A stretch of DNA of 64,000 bases from Bacteroidia bacterium (GTDB taxonomy: Bacteria; Bacteroidota; Bacteroidia; Cytophagales; Cyclobacteriaceae): the NCBI GenBank assembly GCA_030425425.1, contig JAUIAO010000032.1, positions 1 to 64,000 on the forward strand, in the 5' to 3' direction. The translations under genes were made by a program, and so were the position numbers. This document shows positions 1 through 8,973 of the stretch, in pieces. Under the pieces are notes generated by a model that did not search any database, was not told where the DNA came from, and saw only the letters and a program-made list of their open reading frames with translations. Positions within the stretch are counted from its first letter, which is position 1; each line of letters starts with the position of its first letter.

Positions 1-18
1 CAAGTCCCGCCCGAGGTA
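1..18 (+). tRNA. 3' end of a tRNA gene (5' part outside the window)
   Basis: The first 18 bases fit the end of a tRNA: the T-loop remainder CAAGT, a 5-base T-stem 3' half beginning with the conserved C61 (CCCGC, 6-10), a 7-base acceptor 3' half (CCGAGGT, 11-17) and a discriminator A at 18. A strong terminator follows four bases later. The anticodon lies outside the window, so the amino acid cannot be named. The call rests on pattern fit alone. Confidence 0.55.
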
Positions 19-21
19 CAT

Positions 22-57
22 AAAAGCAACTCAGAAATGGGTTGCTTTTTTATTTTT
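22..57 (+). terminator. Rho-independent terminator after the tRNA end
   Basis: Inverted arms AAAAGCAAC (22-30) and GTTGCTTTT (41-49) enclose a 10-base loop, followed by a T-rich tract. It ends transcription from the upstream tRNA and separates it from elbB. Confidence 0.75.
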
Positions 58-117
58 AGTGTCCTTGATTCGAATTCCATGATTACCTTTAATCAACAGC
101 ACCAAATCCCCAAAAAA

Positions 118-798
118 ATGAAATTCGGAATACTATTATCAGGATGTGGAGTTTATGATGGGTCAGAGATCCATGAGACTACTATGGCAATGCTAGCAGT
201 GGAAGAGGCTGGGCATGAGTATCAGTGCTATTCTATAGATCAAAATCAGCATCATGTTATAAATCATTTGACAGGTGACGAAATGCCAGAGTCTCGTAAT
301 ATGATGTTGGAGGCAGCCAGAATAGCTCGAGGAAATGTAAAAGTACTTAACAGTGGTACTAAAGATGAAATTGAGGCTTTGGTGATACCAGGAGGTTTTG
401 GAGCCGCGAAAAACTTCTCTAAATGGGCATTTGAAGGTCCGGATGGTGAGATTTTGGAAGATGTAAAGAACCTGATACTTGCCATGATCAAAGCAGGAAA
501 GCCTATCTGTGCTTTATGTGTGAGCCCTGTAGTAATTGCTAAGGCATTACAAAGTTCAGGTATGAATCCGGAACTTACCCTTGGATCAGATCAGGAAGCC
601 TCTCCTTATGATATACCTGGGTTCAACGCAGGTATAGAGAGTATTGGAGCACAGGCTCATATGAAAACCATCAGAGAAGTTTTGGTAGATGAAAAATTGA
701 AAATTGTCTCTGCACCTTGCTATATGATGGAAGCAAGCATATTGGAGATTAGAAACAATGCCAAACAGGCTATAGAGGCAACTTTAGCACTGTTATAA
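118..798 (+). CDS. elbB: ElbB/DJ-1 superfamily isoprenoid-biosynthesis-type protein
   Basis: A 226-residue protein of the class I glutamine amidotransferase-like (DJ-1/PfpI) fold that closely follows E. coli ElbB. The N-terminus has the family signature SGCGVYDGSEIHE. It is followed by VINHLTG, a PGGFGAAKN loop and the nucleophile-elbow cysteine in ALCVSP. ElbB-type proteins have reported glyoxalase activity and were linked to isoprenoid synthesis; the in vivo role is uncertain. The frame is open back to 37, but those codons overlap the terminator and do not resemble the family, so the ATG at 118 is chosen. It converges on the symporter gene with only nine bases between them. Confidence 0.9.
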   Translation: MKFGILLSGCGVYDGSEIHETTMAMLAVEEAGHEYQCYSIDQNQHHVINHLTGDEMPESRNMMLEAARIARGNVKVLNSGTKDEIEALVIPGGFGAAKNFSKWAFEGPDGEILEDVKNLILAMIKAGKPICALCVSPVVIAKALQSSGMNPELTLGSDQEASPYDIPGFNAGIESIGAQAHMKTIREVLVDEKLKIVSAPCYMMEASILEIRNNAKQAIEATLALL

Positions 799-807
799 TT
801 GAATTTC

Positions 808-2589
808 CTATTGAAGCTGAGGCCAAAGTTTTTTGAGTACTAAAATGCAGACTGCAGTGACTACCATCAGTATAGAAGCATTCAATATTTGACCATAGAT
901 AAATAGTCCCGTACCCATCAGGAATGAATAGATTCCAATGGTTCCTGCTATCATACCCAGGATGCCTATTGGTACCTTCCATTGTTCAGGTTGACTTTTA
1001 AGAGTTAGCCCTTGTGATTTTGCCTGATTCATTATTCGTTTCCACCCCGGGCCGCCTGGGTTCACCTGATTGATGAATTTTACCATTACATTCATTTTGG
1101 TGGGTTTGGAAATGAAACTTACCGAGATCCAAGCCACTGTGGTAATCCCAACACCGAATACCAGCTGCTGCCAGCTTTCCAAAGGGGAGAAGCCTAGTTT
1201 AGTGTGAATTAGGCTAAAATATATGGCTACCAAAAAGCTGACGATCATCGCAGTAATTTCACTGGCAGCATTTACTCTCCACCAAAACCACCTGAGTATA
1301 AAAAGTAACCCAGTTCCAGCACCAATTTGAAGAAGAATTTGAAAAGCTCCAAGTGCATTATCTAGGAGCAGGGCAAATATCATTGTCAAAATCATGAGGA
1401 CTATGGTAATGATCCGGCCTACGCTAAGCATTTCTTTTTGTGTGGCTTCAGGTTTTACAAATCTTTTGTAGAAATCGTTGACGATATATGATGCTCCCCA
1501 GTTGAGGTGAGTAGATATTGTGGACATGTATGCCGCGATCAATGAAGTCACGACAATTCCGAGCAGTCCTGAAGGGATGAATGTCAACATGGCTGGATAG
1601 CCCAAATCATGGTTGATAATACTTTCTGAATTGGGGAAAGCTGTTCTGAAGCTATCCAGATCAGGAAAAACGACCAACGAACACAGTGCTACAATGATCC
1701 ATGGCCATGGGCGCAAGGCATAGTGTGCTGCGTTGAAAAACAAAACGGCTTTGATGGAGTGATCTTCATTTTTGGCAGCAAACATTCTCTGTGCAATATA
1801 GCCACCACCCCCTGGCTCAGCGCCCGGATACCATACTGACCACCACTGCACAAGTAATGGAATGAGGAAAATGGTAATGAAGATCTCGGGATTTGAAGTA
1901 GAGGGAAATAAGTCAAGCTTGTCCACTACATTTTCATGAATCAATAGATTGCTCAAGCCTCCAACTTTGGGATGCTGAAGCGCAACGTAAGCAGCAATAA
2001 ATGCTCCTCCAATAGACAGGAAAAACTGTAGAAAATCGGTGATTAGCACACCTTTCAATCCACCGAGTGAACTATAAATAACTGTGATAGTGCCAGCGAT
2101 TAGTACCGTTTGAAGAGGTGATAATCCCAAAAGCACCCCGCCAATTTTAATTGCGGCTAGTGATACAGTAGCCATAATCATCACATTAAATATCAGCCCT
2201 AGATAAATTGCCCGAAAACCTCTCAGAAAGCTGGCGATTTTGCCACTATATCTTAGTTCATAAAACTCCACATCGGTAATGACGCCAGTTTTTTTCCAAA
2301 GCCGGGCATATACGAAAACAGTCAGCATACCCGTAAGCAAAAAAGCCCACCACGCCCAGTTACCAGATACTCCATTTTGCCTGACAATATCGGTGACAAG
2401 ATTGGGGGTATCCGTAGAAAATGTAGTTGCGACCATAGACACTCCTAAAAGCCACCAGGGCATTTTTCGTCCAGCGGCAAAAAAATCGTCAGAGTTCTTG
2501 TTACCAGACCGGGCGGTCCATATTCCAATGCCCAGGGAAATAATGAAAAAGCCAATTACAAAAGACCAGTCGAGTGTATTTAAAACCAT
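808..2589 (-). CDS. Sodium:solute symporter (SSS/SLC5 family)
   Basis: A 593-residue, very hydrophobic protein with about 13-14 predicted membrane segments. The N-terminal DDFFAAGRKMPWWLLG stretch and the following Ser/Thr-rich STDTPNLVTD segment are typical of the SSS family, where the second region contributes to sodium binding. It should bring an organic solute across the inner membrane with Na+, but the substrate (sugar, amino acid, other) cannot be read from the sequence. Aromatic-rich loops such as QWWSVWYPGAEPGGGG resemble the Bacteroidota sugar/unknown-solute branch. It is monocistronic and has no visible regulator beside it. Confidence 0.9.
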   Translation of the reverse strand: MVLNTLDWSFVIGFFIISLGIGIWTARSGNKNSDDFFAAGRKMPWWLLGVSMVATTFSTDTPNLVTDIVRQNGVSGNWAWWAFLLTGMLTVFVYARLWKKTGVITDVEFYELRYSGKIASFLRGFRAIYLGLIFNVMIMATVSLAAIKIGGVLLGLSPLQTVLIAGTITVIYSSLGGLKGVLITDFLQFFLSIGGAFIAAYVALQHPKVGGLSNLLIHENVVDKLDLFPSTSNPEIFITIFLIPLLVQWWSVWYPGAEPGGGGYIAQRMFAAKNEDHSIKAVLFFNAAHYALRPWPWIIVALCSLVVFPDLDSFRTAFPNSESIINHDLGYPAMLTFIPSGLLGIVVTSLIAAYMSTISTHLNWGASYIVNDFYKRFVKPEATQKEMLSVGRIITIVLMILTMIFALLLDNALGAFQILLQIGAGTGLLFILRWFWWRVNAASEITAMIVSFLVAIYFSLIHTKLGFSPLESWQQLVFGVGITTVAWISVSFISKPTKMNVMVKFINQVNPGGPGWKRIMNQAKSQGLTLKSQPEQWKVPIGILGMIAGTIGIYSFLMGTGLFIYGQILNASILMVVTAVCILVLKKLWPQLQ

Positions 2590-2669
2590 TAAATATCAGA
2601 TTAATAGAATGGATAAATATAGTTGGTCTTTGTCTAAAAGGGCTTTTTGAATTTGTCAAACTAGTTTTT

Positions 2670-2706
2670 TTATAAAAATAGAGGAATCACCAACTGGCGA
2701 TTCCTC
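2670..2706 (-). terminator. Terminator downstream of the 148-aa hypothetical gene
   Basis: Arms GAGGAATC (2681-2688) and GATTCCTC (2699-2706) enclose a 10-base loop. Read on the minus strand the hairpin is followed by a T-rich run, so it fits the end of the transcript of the gene at 2772-3218. Confidence 0.6.
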
Positions 2707-2771
2707 TTGATTCAAAGCTAATCTATGAACGGTAGTTTCTAAGGAGAATTGGTTTGCTGTATAATTGATTC

Positions 2772-3218
2772 TCAGATTATGCTTTGATCTCTGTCAGTAT
2801 AAGAACAATCACTGTGTTTTTCATGTCCTTTGTATTGAATCAACTTCGAATTTTCATAATGCTTCTCTAATGAACGGCATAGCCTTGGGCGCTTCAGCCA
2901 TTTTTCTTCCTGCATCATTGGGCCTGGGTCAATCTCGATTTCATCTCCATTATAAAGCGCGATAAGGGTGACATCTTTCGGTGATATATGCTGCTCATCT
3001 AAAAAGTGGATAAGCCCACAAAGTGTGTCTGAGTAGAAGTATTCCAGATCAGATTCATCACCTATGCCATCCAAAGGATCTATTCTGGCTTCATAAGTAT
3101 AGGGGATTGAAGAATCATATTTTGATTTTGGCCTGACGAGTGTTTTGACAATTCCCATTTTGCTAAAAGAATGTTGAGAGAAGAATTTAAAAACAGATTT
3201 ACTTTTCGAGAATGACAT
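2772..3218 (-). CDS. Hypothetical protein, soluble, 148 aa
   Basis: I do not recognise the family. The protein has no signal peptide or membrane segment. The section from MGIVKTLVRPKSKY through the acidic SDTLCGLIHFLDEQ region looks folded and conserved-like, while the C-terminus is His/Asp/Tyr rich. The first 20 residues (Ser/Lys/Phe rich) look less protein-like, so translation may begin at the second Met (3158). It sits alone, divergent from the MscS-type gene, with its own terminator. Coding confidence comes from the clean frame, the terminator and lack of a competing frame. Confidence 0.65.
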   Translation of the reverse strand: MSFSKSKSVFKFFSQHSFSKMGIVKTLVRPKSKYDSSIPYTYEARIDPLDGIGDESDLEYFYSDTLCGLIHFLDEQHISPKDVTLIALYNGDEIEIDPGPMMQEEKWLKRPRLCRSLEKHYENSKLIQYKGHEKHSDCSYTDRDQSII

Positions 3219-3367
3219 TCATCAAGATGGCCATATACAGAATCATTCTAAATATTAATAATTGATGTTGGTTTTAATATTTCTGTATTTTATTAGAGAT
3301 TTTTCAAACATTTCAACCTGTTATTAGGAACATTGATTGGTTTTTGCAGTTAGTTTTATTGACTGTT

Positions 3368-4438
3368 ATGATAGAACAAACCATAGACTCTCTTATAGAA
3401 CTGCCCTTCCCTTTGATACAATTAAGCATAGGAATTATCGGAGGCTTATTGATTTTTTGGGTGAGTTCGATATTGCTCAATATTACCATCAGCAAGGCTC
3501 ATAACAAGGATCTGGAGTTTTTTAAGAATCGTTGTTGGAAAACTATTCGAATATTTACTCCAGTATTAACTACCTATATCGCACTACAATATGGGGAAAA
3601 CTCTGCGTGGCTGGATGGTCTGAGAATCACTTTCAGAATACTCTTGTTAATCACTTCGGGCTACCTGATCATCAAATTTACTTACTGGCTTGAAGATATC
3701 TTTCTGGAGCGATACAACATTGAAAAAGAAGACAATCGCAAAGAGCGAAAGATCATCACCCAGCTCAATTTTTTAAAAAAGGTGGTCATAGTAACTATTT
3801 CAATCATCACCTTTTCTATTATTCTTTTGAGCTTCGAAGAAGGTCGGAAATATGGACAAACGATACTTACCTCCGCTGGAGTAGCTAGTGTGATTATAGG
3901 TTTTGCAGCACAAAAAACACTCGCCAATTTTTTGGCTGGAATCCAAATTGCATTCACTCAGCCCATCAAGCTAGATGATGCAGTTTTAGTAGAAAATGAA
4001 TGGGGATGGATAGAGGAAATCAACTTGACCTATGTAGTGGTAAGAATTTGGGACTGGCGCAGATTGGTATTGCCTATTACGTATTTTATCGAAAAGCCTT
4101 TCCAGAACTGGACTAGAAACAAGGGCGAAATCATAGGAGCAGTGGTCTTTTATCTTGATTATCGTACACCTGTAGATAAACTGAGGGCTAAGCTAGTTGA
4201 TGTGCTAGAAAATGAACCAAACTGGGATGGACAGGTAAAAGCTCTGCAAGTAATTGACACCAAAGAATATTTGATCGTAGTGCGGGCTTTGATGTCAGCT
4301 AAAAATTCACCGATGGCTTGGGACTTGCGATGTAGCGTGAGAGAAAAGCTCATTGCTTATCTGAAAGATGAATATCCGGAGAGCTTACCTTCCCAGCGTC
4401 TCTTGGTAGACACTGGTGTCAGCAACGAGTCTGATTAA
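3368..4438 (+). CDS. MscS-family mechanosensitive ion channel
   Basis: The 356-residue protein has three or four N-terminal membrane helices. The pore-lining helix region around TSAGVASVIIGFAAQKTLANFLAG is followed by the characteristic PIKLDDAV beta domain, and then RRLVLPITYFIEKPFQNWTR. This is the MscS core; such channels release solutes on hypo-osmotic shock. A start eight codons upstream (3344) is possible, but the Met at 3368 gives a more usual amphipathic N-terminus. Family members with few N-terminal helices are often called YbdG/YnaI-like. Several paralogues usually exist per genome, so no gene symbol is given. Confidence 0.88.
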   Translation: MIEQTIDSLIELPFPLIQLSIGIIGGLLIFWVSSILLNITISKAHNKDLEFFKNRCWKTIRIFTPVLTTYIALQYGENSAWLDGLRITFRILLLITSGYLIIKFTYWLEDIFLERYNIEKEDNRKERKIITQLNFLKKVVIVTISIITFSIILLSFEEGRKYGQTILTSAGVASVIIGFAAQKTLANFLAGIQIAFTQPIKLDDAVLVENEWGWIEEINLTYVVVRIWDWRRLVLPITYFIEKPFQNWTRNKGEIIGAVVFYLDYRTPVDKLRAKLVDVLENEPNWDGQVKALQVIDTKEYLIVVRALMSAKNSPMAWDLRCSVREKLIAYLKDEYPESLPSQRLLVDTGVSNESD

Positions 4439-4535
4439 GTGAAATACTTGCCGTTAAAGATGAAAAACCTGCCAAAATGTTAAAAAATCTGTCCTATCTC
4501 TTCAGTTTGATCGTTTTTATATAGATTTACTATTC

Positions 4536-4871
4536 TTGAAAAAGCTAATCCACATATCTGCATTCTTTGTTTTGGTGCTTTTGGCAAACAATACCCATGC
4601 CAGCACCAATGAAGGCAAAACAAATGAGTCAACTAACTCTGAAAAGGCCGAAGAAAATTTGGCGACACTTAACGATTCCAGAGTGGTGGAAAATGAAAAA
4701 GTGGACGATCAGCATGCACAAATGATCTCAACTCCTGTAGATCAGCAAACAAAAGACTCTACGAATCTGAATTCAGTTTGCAAATTTAACTACATCTTCT
4801 ATTTCATCTACAAACTGAAGTATGATGATTCGGAAGAAGGTCAGACTGAATATTTAGAATACAGCTTTTAA
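4536..4871 (+). CDS. Small exported hypothetical protein, TTG start
   Basis: The 111-residue product begins MKKLIHISAFFVLVLLANNTHAS, a convincing signal peptide with cleavage near THA-S. The mature part is polar and Asn/Glu/Thr rich, and ends in an aromatic patch (CKFNYIFYFIYKLKY). The frame opens at TTG, which is required because no ATG precedes the signal peptide. I do not recognise the family. The two halves (charged linker, then aromatic tail) suggest a small periplasmic or outer-membrane-associated protein, but no function can be assigned. It converges on the HisA-like gene, three bases apart. Confidence 0.6.
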   Translation: MKKLIHISAFFVLVLLANNTHASTNEGKTNESTNSEKAEENLATLNDSRVVENEKVDDQHAQMISTPVDQQTKDSTNLNSVCKFNYIFYFIYKLKYDDSEEGQTEYLEYSF

Positions 4872-4874
4872 CTT

Positions 4875-5606
4875 TTAGGCCTGAGAGATATAACTTTCAA
4901 TTTCATGTAGTGTGATTTTACCTTCGTGATAAGCACGGCCAAAGATCACTCCATGTACGCCGATATCCTCTAGCTGCTTGATATCCTCCATATTCCTCAC
5001 ACCTCCACTGGCAAAGACCTTTAAACCCGGAAATTTCTTAATCAAGTGATCATAAAGCTCAAACGATGGTCCTTCCAATACTCCTTCACGATTGATATCC
5101 GTTGTTTTCAGATATTTTAATCCACGATCATGGTAGTACTCTACATGCTCATCCAGTTTGATTTTTGTGTCTTTTTGCCATCCTCCCACTCTGATGTAAC
5201 CATCAAGAATGTCTGCAGCCAATGTGACACGCTCACGTCCGTATGACATGATCCAGTTGACATACAGATCTTTGTTGTACACGGCGATTGTAGCCGCAGA
5301 AATACTATCAGCTTTAAACTCAAAAGCTTTGAGTACATCACCGTCTGTGTGTATACCTCCTGCATAATTCACTTTGAGGTTGGTGTGGCCAGTGATAAGC
5401 TCCAACGTAGGGTAGTTTACAATATTTCCTTCGTTTGCTCCATCCAGATCTATCAGCTGAATATGGGTGATGCCATGGTCGGCAAATTTCTGTGCTACTG
5501 TTAGCGGACTTTCATTGTAGACACTATCTTCTGAATAAACACCTTGTTTGGATCCGGTGCATAATCCTTTTTTGATTGATAATGAGGGTACTAAAAGCAT
5601 GGTCAA
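4875..5606 (-). CDS. HisA-like TIM-barrel protein lacking one catalytic Asp
   Basis: The 243-residue product aligns along its length with HisA, the ProFAR isomerase of histidine synthesis. It has IQLIDLDGANEG, a second-half Asp in LAADILDG, the TTDINREGVLEG segment, ASGG and GVIFGRAYHEG phosphate-binding turns. The N-terminal catalytic Asp of the PAIDL motif is replaced: the sequence reads VPSLSIKKG. The usual VGGGIR turn is NYAGGIH. No other histidine gene lies nearby. It may be a HisA paralogue with another substrate or a non-catalytic protein. Annotating it as a plain histidine enzyme would be unsafe. Confidence 0.8.
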   Translation of the reverse strand: MTMLLVPSLSIKKGLCTGSKQGVYSEDSVYNESPLTVAQKFADHGITHIQLIDLDGANEGNIVNYPTLELITGHTNLKVNYAGGIHTDGDVLKAFEFKADSISAATIAVYNKDLYVNWIMSYGRERVTLAADILDGYIRVGGWQKDTKIKLDEHVEYYHDRGLKYLKTTDINREGVLEGPSFELYDHLIKKFPGLKVFASGGVRNMEDIKQLEDIGVHGVIFGRAYHEGKITLHEIESYISQA

Positions 5607-5678
5607 AAAGTTTTCGGGTTAATGGGTGTTGTTACCGACATTAATAGAGTCGATACAACAAATATACACGAAGCATTA

Positions 5679-6374
5679 TCAATTCAGGTGTACCATTTTA
5701 AACCCTTCGCCATGAACAGTCAATAATTTCAAGGATTCTTCTTCTTTCAGGTATTTGCGCAGTTTGGCAATATATACGTCCATACTTCTTGCATTGAAAT
5801 AGGAGTCATCTTTCCAGATTTTTTTCAGCGCTATGGTCCTGCTTACTGTCTGGTTGAGGTTTTCAAAAAACAATTTGAGTAGTTCATTTTCTTTGGTTGT
5901 CAATTTTACCTCACCTGAAGGTAAAATCAGTCGGTTGTCAGCATATTGGTATTTAATGGACCCGATGCTGATTTCTTCTGGAAGCTCACGATCCTGCTGA
6001 CTTTTCAAAGTTCTGTTGAGTACCGCTTTGATCCGCATGAGCAAGACTTCCATGCTAAAGGGCTTGGTAATGTAGTCATCTGCGCCAATCTGAAAACCCT
6101 CCAGAATGTCTTCTTTCAGTGATTTTGCGGTAAGAAAAATAATAGGGATGTCCGGGTCTATTTCTTTGATTTCTGTTGCCAACTGAAAACCATCTTTTTT
6201 CGGCATCATCAGATCCAAAACACACATATCGAATTTCTCTGGTTTATATACCTCGGATCCTTCCTGTCCGTCTCGGCACAAGGTAGTTTCGAACCCCTTT
6301 ATGTTCAAATATTCGGTGAGAATCTGCCCCAGGTTGGGATCATCCTCTGCTAATAATATTCTTGGTTTATCCAT
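5679..6374 (-). CDS. OmpR-family response regulator (first tandem system)
   Basis: A 231-residue regulator. The receiver domain (1-120) has the acidic pair in LLAEDDP, the phosphoacceptor Asp54 in CVLDLMMPK, Thr82 and Lys104. The C-terminal half is a winged-helix DNA-binding domain ending VHGEGFKMV. It lies downstream of, and overlaps by 8 bp, the kinase gene at 6367-7929, so the two are translated from one mRNA. It is clearly paralogous to the regulator at 8947-9645 (same Asp54/Lys104 spacing and shared N-terminus). The probable target sites are the TTAAC repeats at 7969-8004 (inference). Confidence 0.93.
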   Translation of the reverse strand: MDKPRILLAEDDPNLGQILTEYLNIKGFETTLCRDGQEGSEVYKPEKFDMCVLDLMMPKKDGFQLATEIKEIDPDIPIIFLTAKSLKEDILEGFQIGADDYITKPFSMEVLLMRIKAVLNRTLKSQQDRELPEEISIGSIKYQYADNRLILPSGEVKLTTKENELLKLFFENLNQTVSRTIALKKIWKDDSYFNARSMDVYIAKLRKYLKEEESLKLLTVHGEGFKMVHLN

Positions 6375-7929
6375 GATGATTCGGTAATGATATGGTGAAC
6401 TTACTTCCTTTTCCCGGTTCGCTATCTACTGATATTTTTCCGTGATGTATTTCCACCATGTTTTTCACATATGCCAGCCCAAGGCCAAAACCTTTCACAT
6501 TGTGGATGTTTCCTGTTGGTACCCGATAAAATTTTTGGAAGATATGACTGATGGCTTCCTTGGTCATCCCAATTCCTCTGTCTTGTATAGCCACTAATAC
6601 TGAGTCCGATTTGTTGTAAACCCGAACAGATATTTCAGGTGCGGATTCTGAGTACTTATTCGCATTGTCCAGCAAGTTTACAAGAATGTTGGTCAGGTGA
6701 GTTTTGTCTCCTCTTACCACGGCGTTGGTGCTGTTATCAATGATTTTGATTGATCCATCACGCGACTCTATTTGCAATGAACTTTTCTCCACTGCCGTTC
6801 GTACCAGCTCTTTCAGATCGATTTCTTCCCACTTGATTTCAACGTCATTTCGGTCTATGGCCGCCATGGTAAGTACACGCTCCACTTGTTCTCCCAGTCG
6901 TTTGTTTTCGTCGTTGATCATGCCCAGATAGCGATCATACATTCCGTCTATTTGTTTGATCTCCTGATCACTTAGGGCTTCACATGCCAGTGAAATAGTC
7001 GCAATCGGAGTTTTAAGTTCGTGAGTCATATTGTTGATGAAATCATTCTTCATCTCTGACAGTTTCTTCTGGCGAATGATTGTCATAATTGAAAAACCAA
7101 ATGTTCCCACAATGACGAAAATCAGAAGCCCTGAACTTGCCATGGTCAACCAGATTTTTCGCAATAGGAACTGTTGCTTTTGCGGGAAGTTTACAACTAA
7201 CCAGTTTTTCTCTCCAATGAGGTCATTCGGGAAAAGGCTTGCTTTCAGTTCACTTTTTGAAAGGTCAGGTTGTGATTCCCGATCACTAACAAATACAAAT
7301 CTGTTTTGACGTGGAGCTACTATCGCGTAATCGAAATCAATATCGATACCACGGTTTTCAAATTCGTTGGACAGCAGGGAATCCAATTGTTTTGGGTTGA
7401 ACCTCGCCATGATGGAGCGCTCAGGAATCAACATATTTTCAAGCACCTGCACTACCATCTCAGATTTCCTATTCACTCTGTTCATCTGCTCTTCCATGTG
7501 CAGGAGTTCTGCTTTCTCCTCTTCCGTCAGGTTTTGATTGGTGGAGGCTCCGGCGATTACTTCAATCTGACCACCACTTGGCCCGGTTTGGAAATCAAAT
7601 ACTATGTTGAAACCCAGCTCCTGATTATTGATTGTATCGCTGATAATCTCAAATTTCTGAGTGCCTCGTTGTGGATTACTACCGGACCAGCTAAAATTAT
7701 TTCCAGCGGAGAACCCAGGTCCGAATGGAAAGCTCTGACTGAATGCATACAGTGCTTCTTGCTTTTCCAGTTTTTCACTTACGCTATGAAGTGCATCAAT
7801 TGCGTCTCGTTTGAACCTGTCTTCGCTAGCGCGAATCACTGATTCAATCCAATACCACTGAAAGCCGATCAGACCCAGTAGTGCCAAACTCATCAATCCG
7901 ATTACCCATCTCAAAGTTGACTTTCGCAT
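6367..7929 (-). CDS. Membrane sensor histidine kinase (first tandem system)
   Basis: The 520-residue kinase has membrane helices at about 8-28 and 260-285 that frame a roughly 230-residue periplasmic sensor domain without recognisable motifs. A HisKA domain follows with His303 in NNMTHELKTP, then a HATPase domain with N, G1 (DRGIGM) and G2 (GFGLGL) boxes. There is no HAMP domain between TM2 and HisKA. It is encoded upstream of its cognate regulator and is divergent from the type IX cargo gene at 8065. The signal is unknown; the periplasmic part is Gly/Asn/Gln rich near residues 68-130. Confidence 0.93.
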   Translation of the reverse strand: MRKSTLRWVIGLMSLALLGLIGFQWYWIESVIRASEDRFKRDAIDALHSVSEKLEKQEALYAFSQSFPFGPGFSAGNNFSWSGSNPQRGTQKFEIISDTINNQELGFNIVFDFQTGPSGGQIEVIAGASTNQNLTEEEKAELLHMEEQMNRVNRKSEMVVQVLENMLIPERSIMARFNPKQLDSLLSNEFENRGIDIDFDYAIVAPRQNRFVFVSDRESQPDLSKSELKASLFPNDLIGEKNWLVVNFPQKQQFLLRKIWLTMASSGLLIFVIVGTFGFSIMTIIRQKKLSEMKNDFINNMTHELKTPIATISLACEALSDQEIKQIDGMYDRYLGMINDENKRLGEQVERVLTMAAIDRNDVEIKWEEIDLKELVRTAVEKSSLQIESRDGSIKIIDNSTNAVVRGDKTHLTNILVNLLDNANKYSESAPEISVRVYNKSDSVLVAIQDRGIGMTKEAISHIFQKFYRVPTGNIHNVKGFGLGLAYVKNMVEIHHGKISVDSEPGKGSKFTISLPNHHG

Positions 7930-7968
7930 GGCTCAAATTTAGGCGAAAAGTGCCCGTACTGATCTTAA

Positions 7969-8004
7969 TTAACCTTTTTTAACAGCCCTTAACTTTTGTT
8001 TAAC
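7969..8004. promoter_or_regulatory. Tandem TTAAC half-site array, probable OmpR-type operator
   Basis: TTAAC occurs at 7969, 7979, 7989 and 8000, all in the same orientation, with steps of 10, 10 and 11 bp, i.e. one face of the helix. The array sits between the divergent kinase gene (start 7929) and the exported protein gene (start 8065); the last repeat lies 65 bp before the latter. OmpR/PhoB-type regulators bind direct repeats of this spacing. A very similar array lies at 10933-10969. Function is inferred. Confidence 0.6.
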
Positions 8005-8064
8005 AGCCTCGCATGTATCCTGCCCGTATCTTCGTGACAACACTTCACACTAATATTTATAGTT

Positions 8065-8973
8065 ATGAGACCTATTATATCTACACCATTTTTAGGGTTA
8101 GCGTTGATCCTGTTTTTGGTATTGAATGGACAAGCGCAGGAAAAATCTGATAAAGTAAGCATCAAAATCACCAGGGAGATAGATGGTGAAAATAAGACCT
8201 TCGAAAAAACATACCACTCTGAAGCCGAGATGGAAGCAGATGAAGAATTAAAAGAATACTTGGGTTCAGAAGATGAGATCAGTTTTTTCTTCGGAGATAA
8301 GCCCCGGTCATTTGAGTGGAATGATGATAAGAATGGAGGTAAAAGCTTCTTTTTCAACTTTGGAGATGATGAATCATCCGCACATAATTTTCATTTCTTT
8401 CAGGATGGAGATAGCACCATGAAAGAATTTGATTTTCAGATGGGAATGCTGGATGAACATTTGAAAGACATTGATATTAAAATTAGCAAAAGCTTGGAAG
8501 GCTTTAAAAACGGAGAGCCGTTTGCATTCAGTTTTGGTGATGATAGCAATTTCATGTTTCACTTTGATGATTCGCTTGCGGATGAACTTTCTGTTCAAAT
8601 GAAAACGCTGATGGACGATGTGGGAGAATTGAATGTGGTCATCAAAAAGGTCAAAATCAGTGAGGACGTGGAGGAGTTCGGGAAAAAGGCGCAAGTGAAA
8701 TCTTCAGAAAAGCTAAAGCTTGATGACCTGTCTTATTATCCAAATCCAGCTGTAAATGGTAAATTCAAGTTGAAATTTAAGGTGGAACTTGCAGGAGAGC
8801 TGGAAATTAAAATTTACAACCTTGATGGCAAGACCATCTTCAATCGATATTTTGAGAACTTTGGTGGACAATTTTCTGAAACGATAGATTTGTCTCAGCA
8901 GAAGGCGGGTGTTTATCTACTTGAAATCAACAAAGAAGGCAAACGCTTAACCCGCAAAATTGCGATCGATTAG
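8065..8973 (+). CDS. Exported acidic protein with type IX secretion sorting domain
   Basis: The 302-residue product has a signal peptide (to about residue 25, ending NGQA-Q). A long Asp/Glu/Phe-rich middle has repeated FGDD/FFFGD motifs. The C-terminal domain from about residue 225 begins SYYPNPAVNGKF and ends GVYLLEINKEGKRLTRKIAID, the typical Por/T9SS sorting domain. It should be exported to the periplasm and then secreted or surface-anchored by the gliding-associated type IX system. The middle matches no enzyme I know. It is divergent from a two-component operon, and its last 27 bases overlap the end of the convergent regulator gene at 8947. Likely controlled from the TTAAC array upstream. 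Confidence 0.88.
   Translation: MRPIISTPFLGLALILFLVLNGQAQEKSDKVSIKITREIDGENKTFEKTYHSEAEMEADEELKEYLGSEDEISFFFGDKPRSFEWNDDKNGGKSFFFNFGDDESSAHNFHFFQDGDSTMKEFDFQMGMLDEHLKDIDIKISKSLEGFKNGEPFAFSFGDDSNFMFHFDDSLADELSVQMKTLMDDVGELNVVIKKVKISEDVEEFGKKAQVKSSEKLKLDDLSYYPNPAVNGKFKLKFKVELAGELEIKIYNLDGKTIFNRYFENFGGQFSETIDLSQQKAGVYLLEINKEGKRLTRKIAID

Noticed and set aside
37-117. Upstream in-frame extension of elbB
   Set aside because: Overlaps a terminator, and its residues do not match the family start.
7306-7842. 178-codon plus-strand frame opposite the first kinase
   Set aside because: Antisense shadow of a supported gene.
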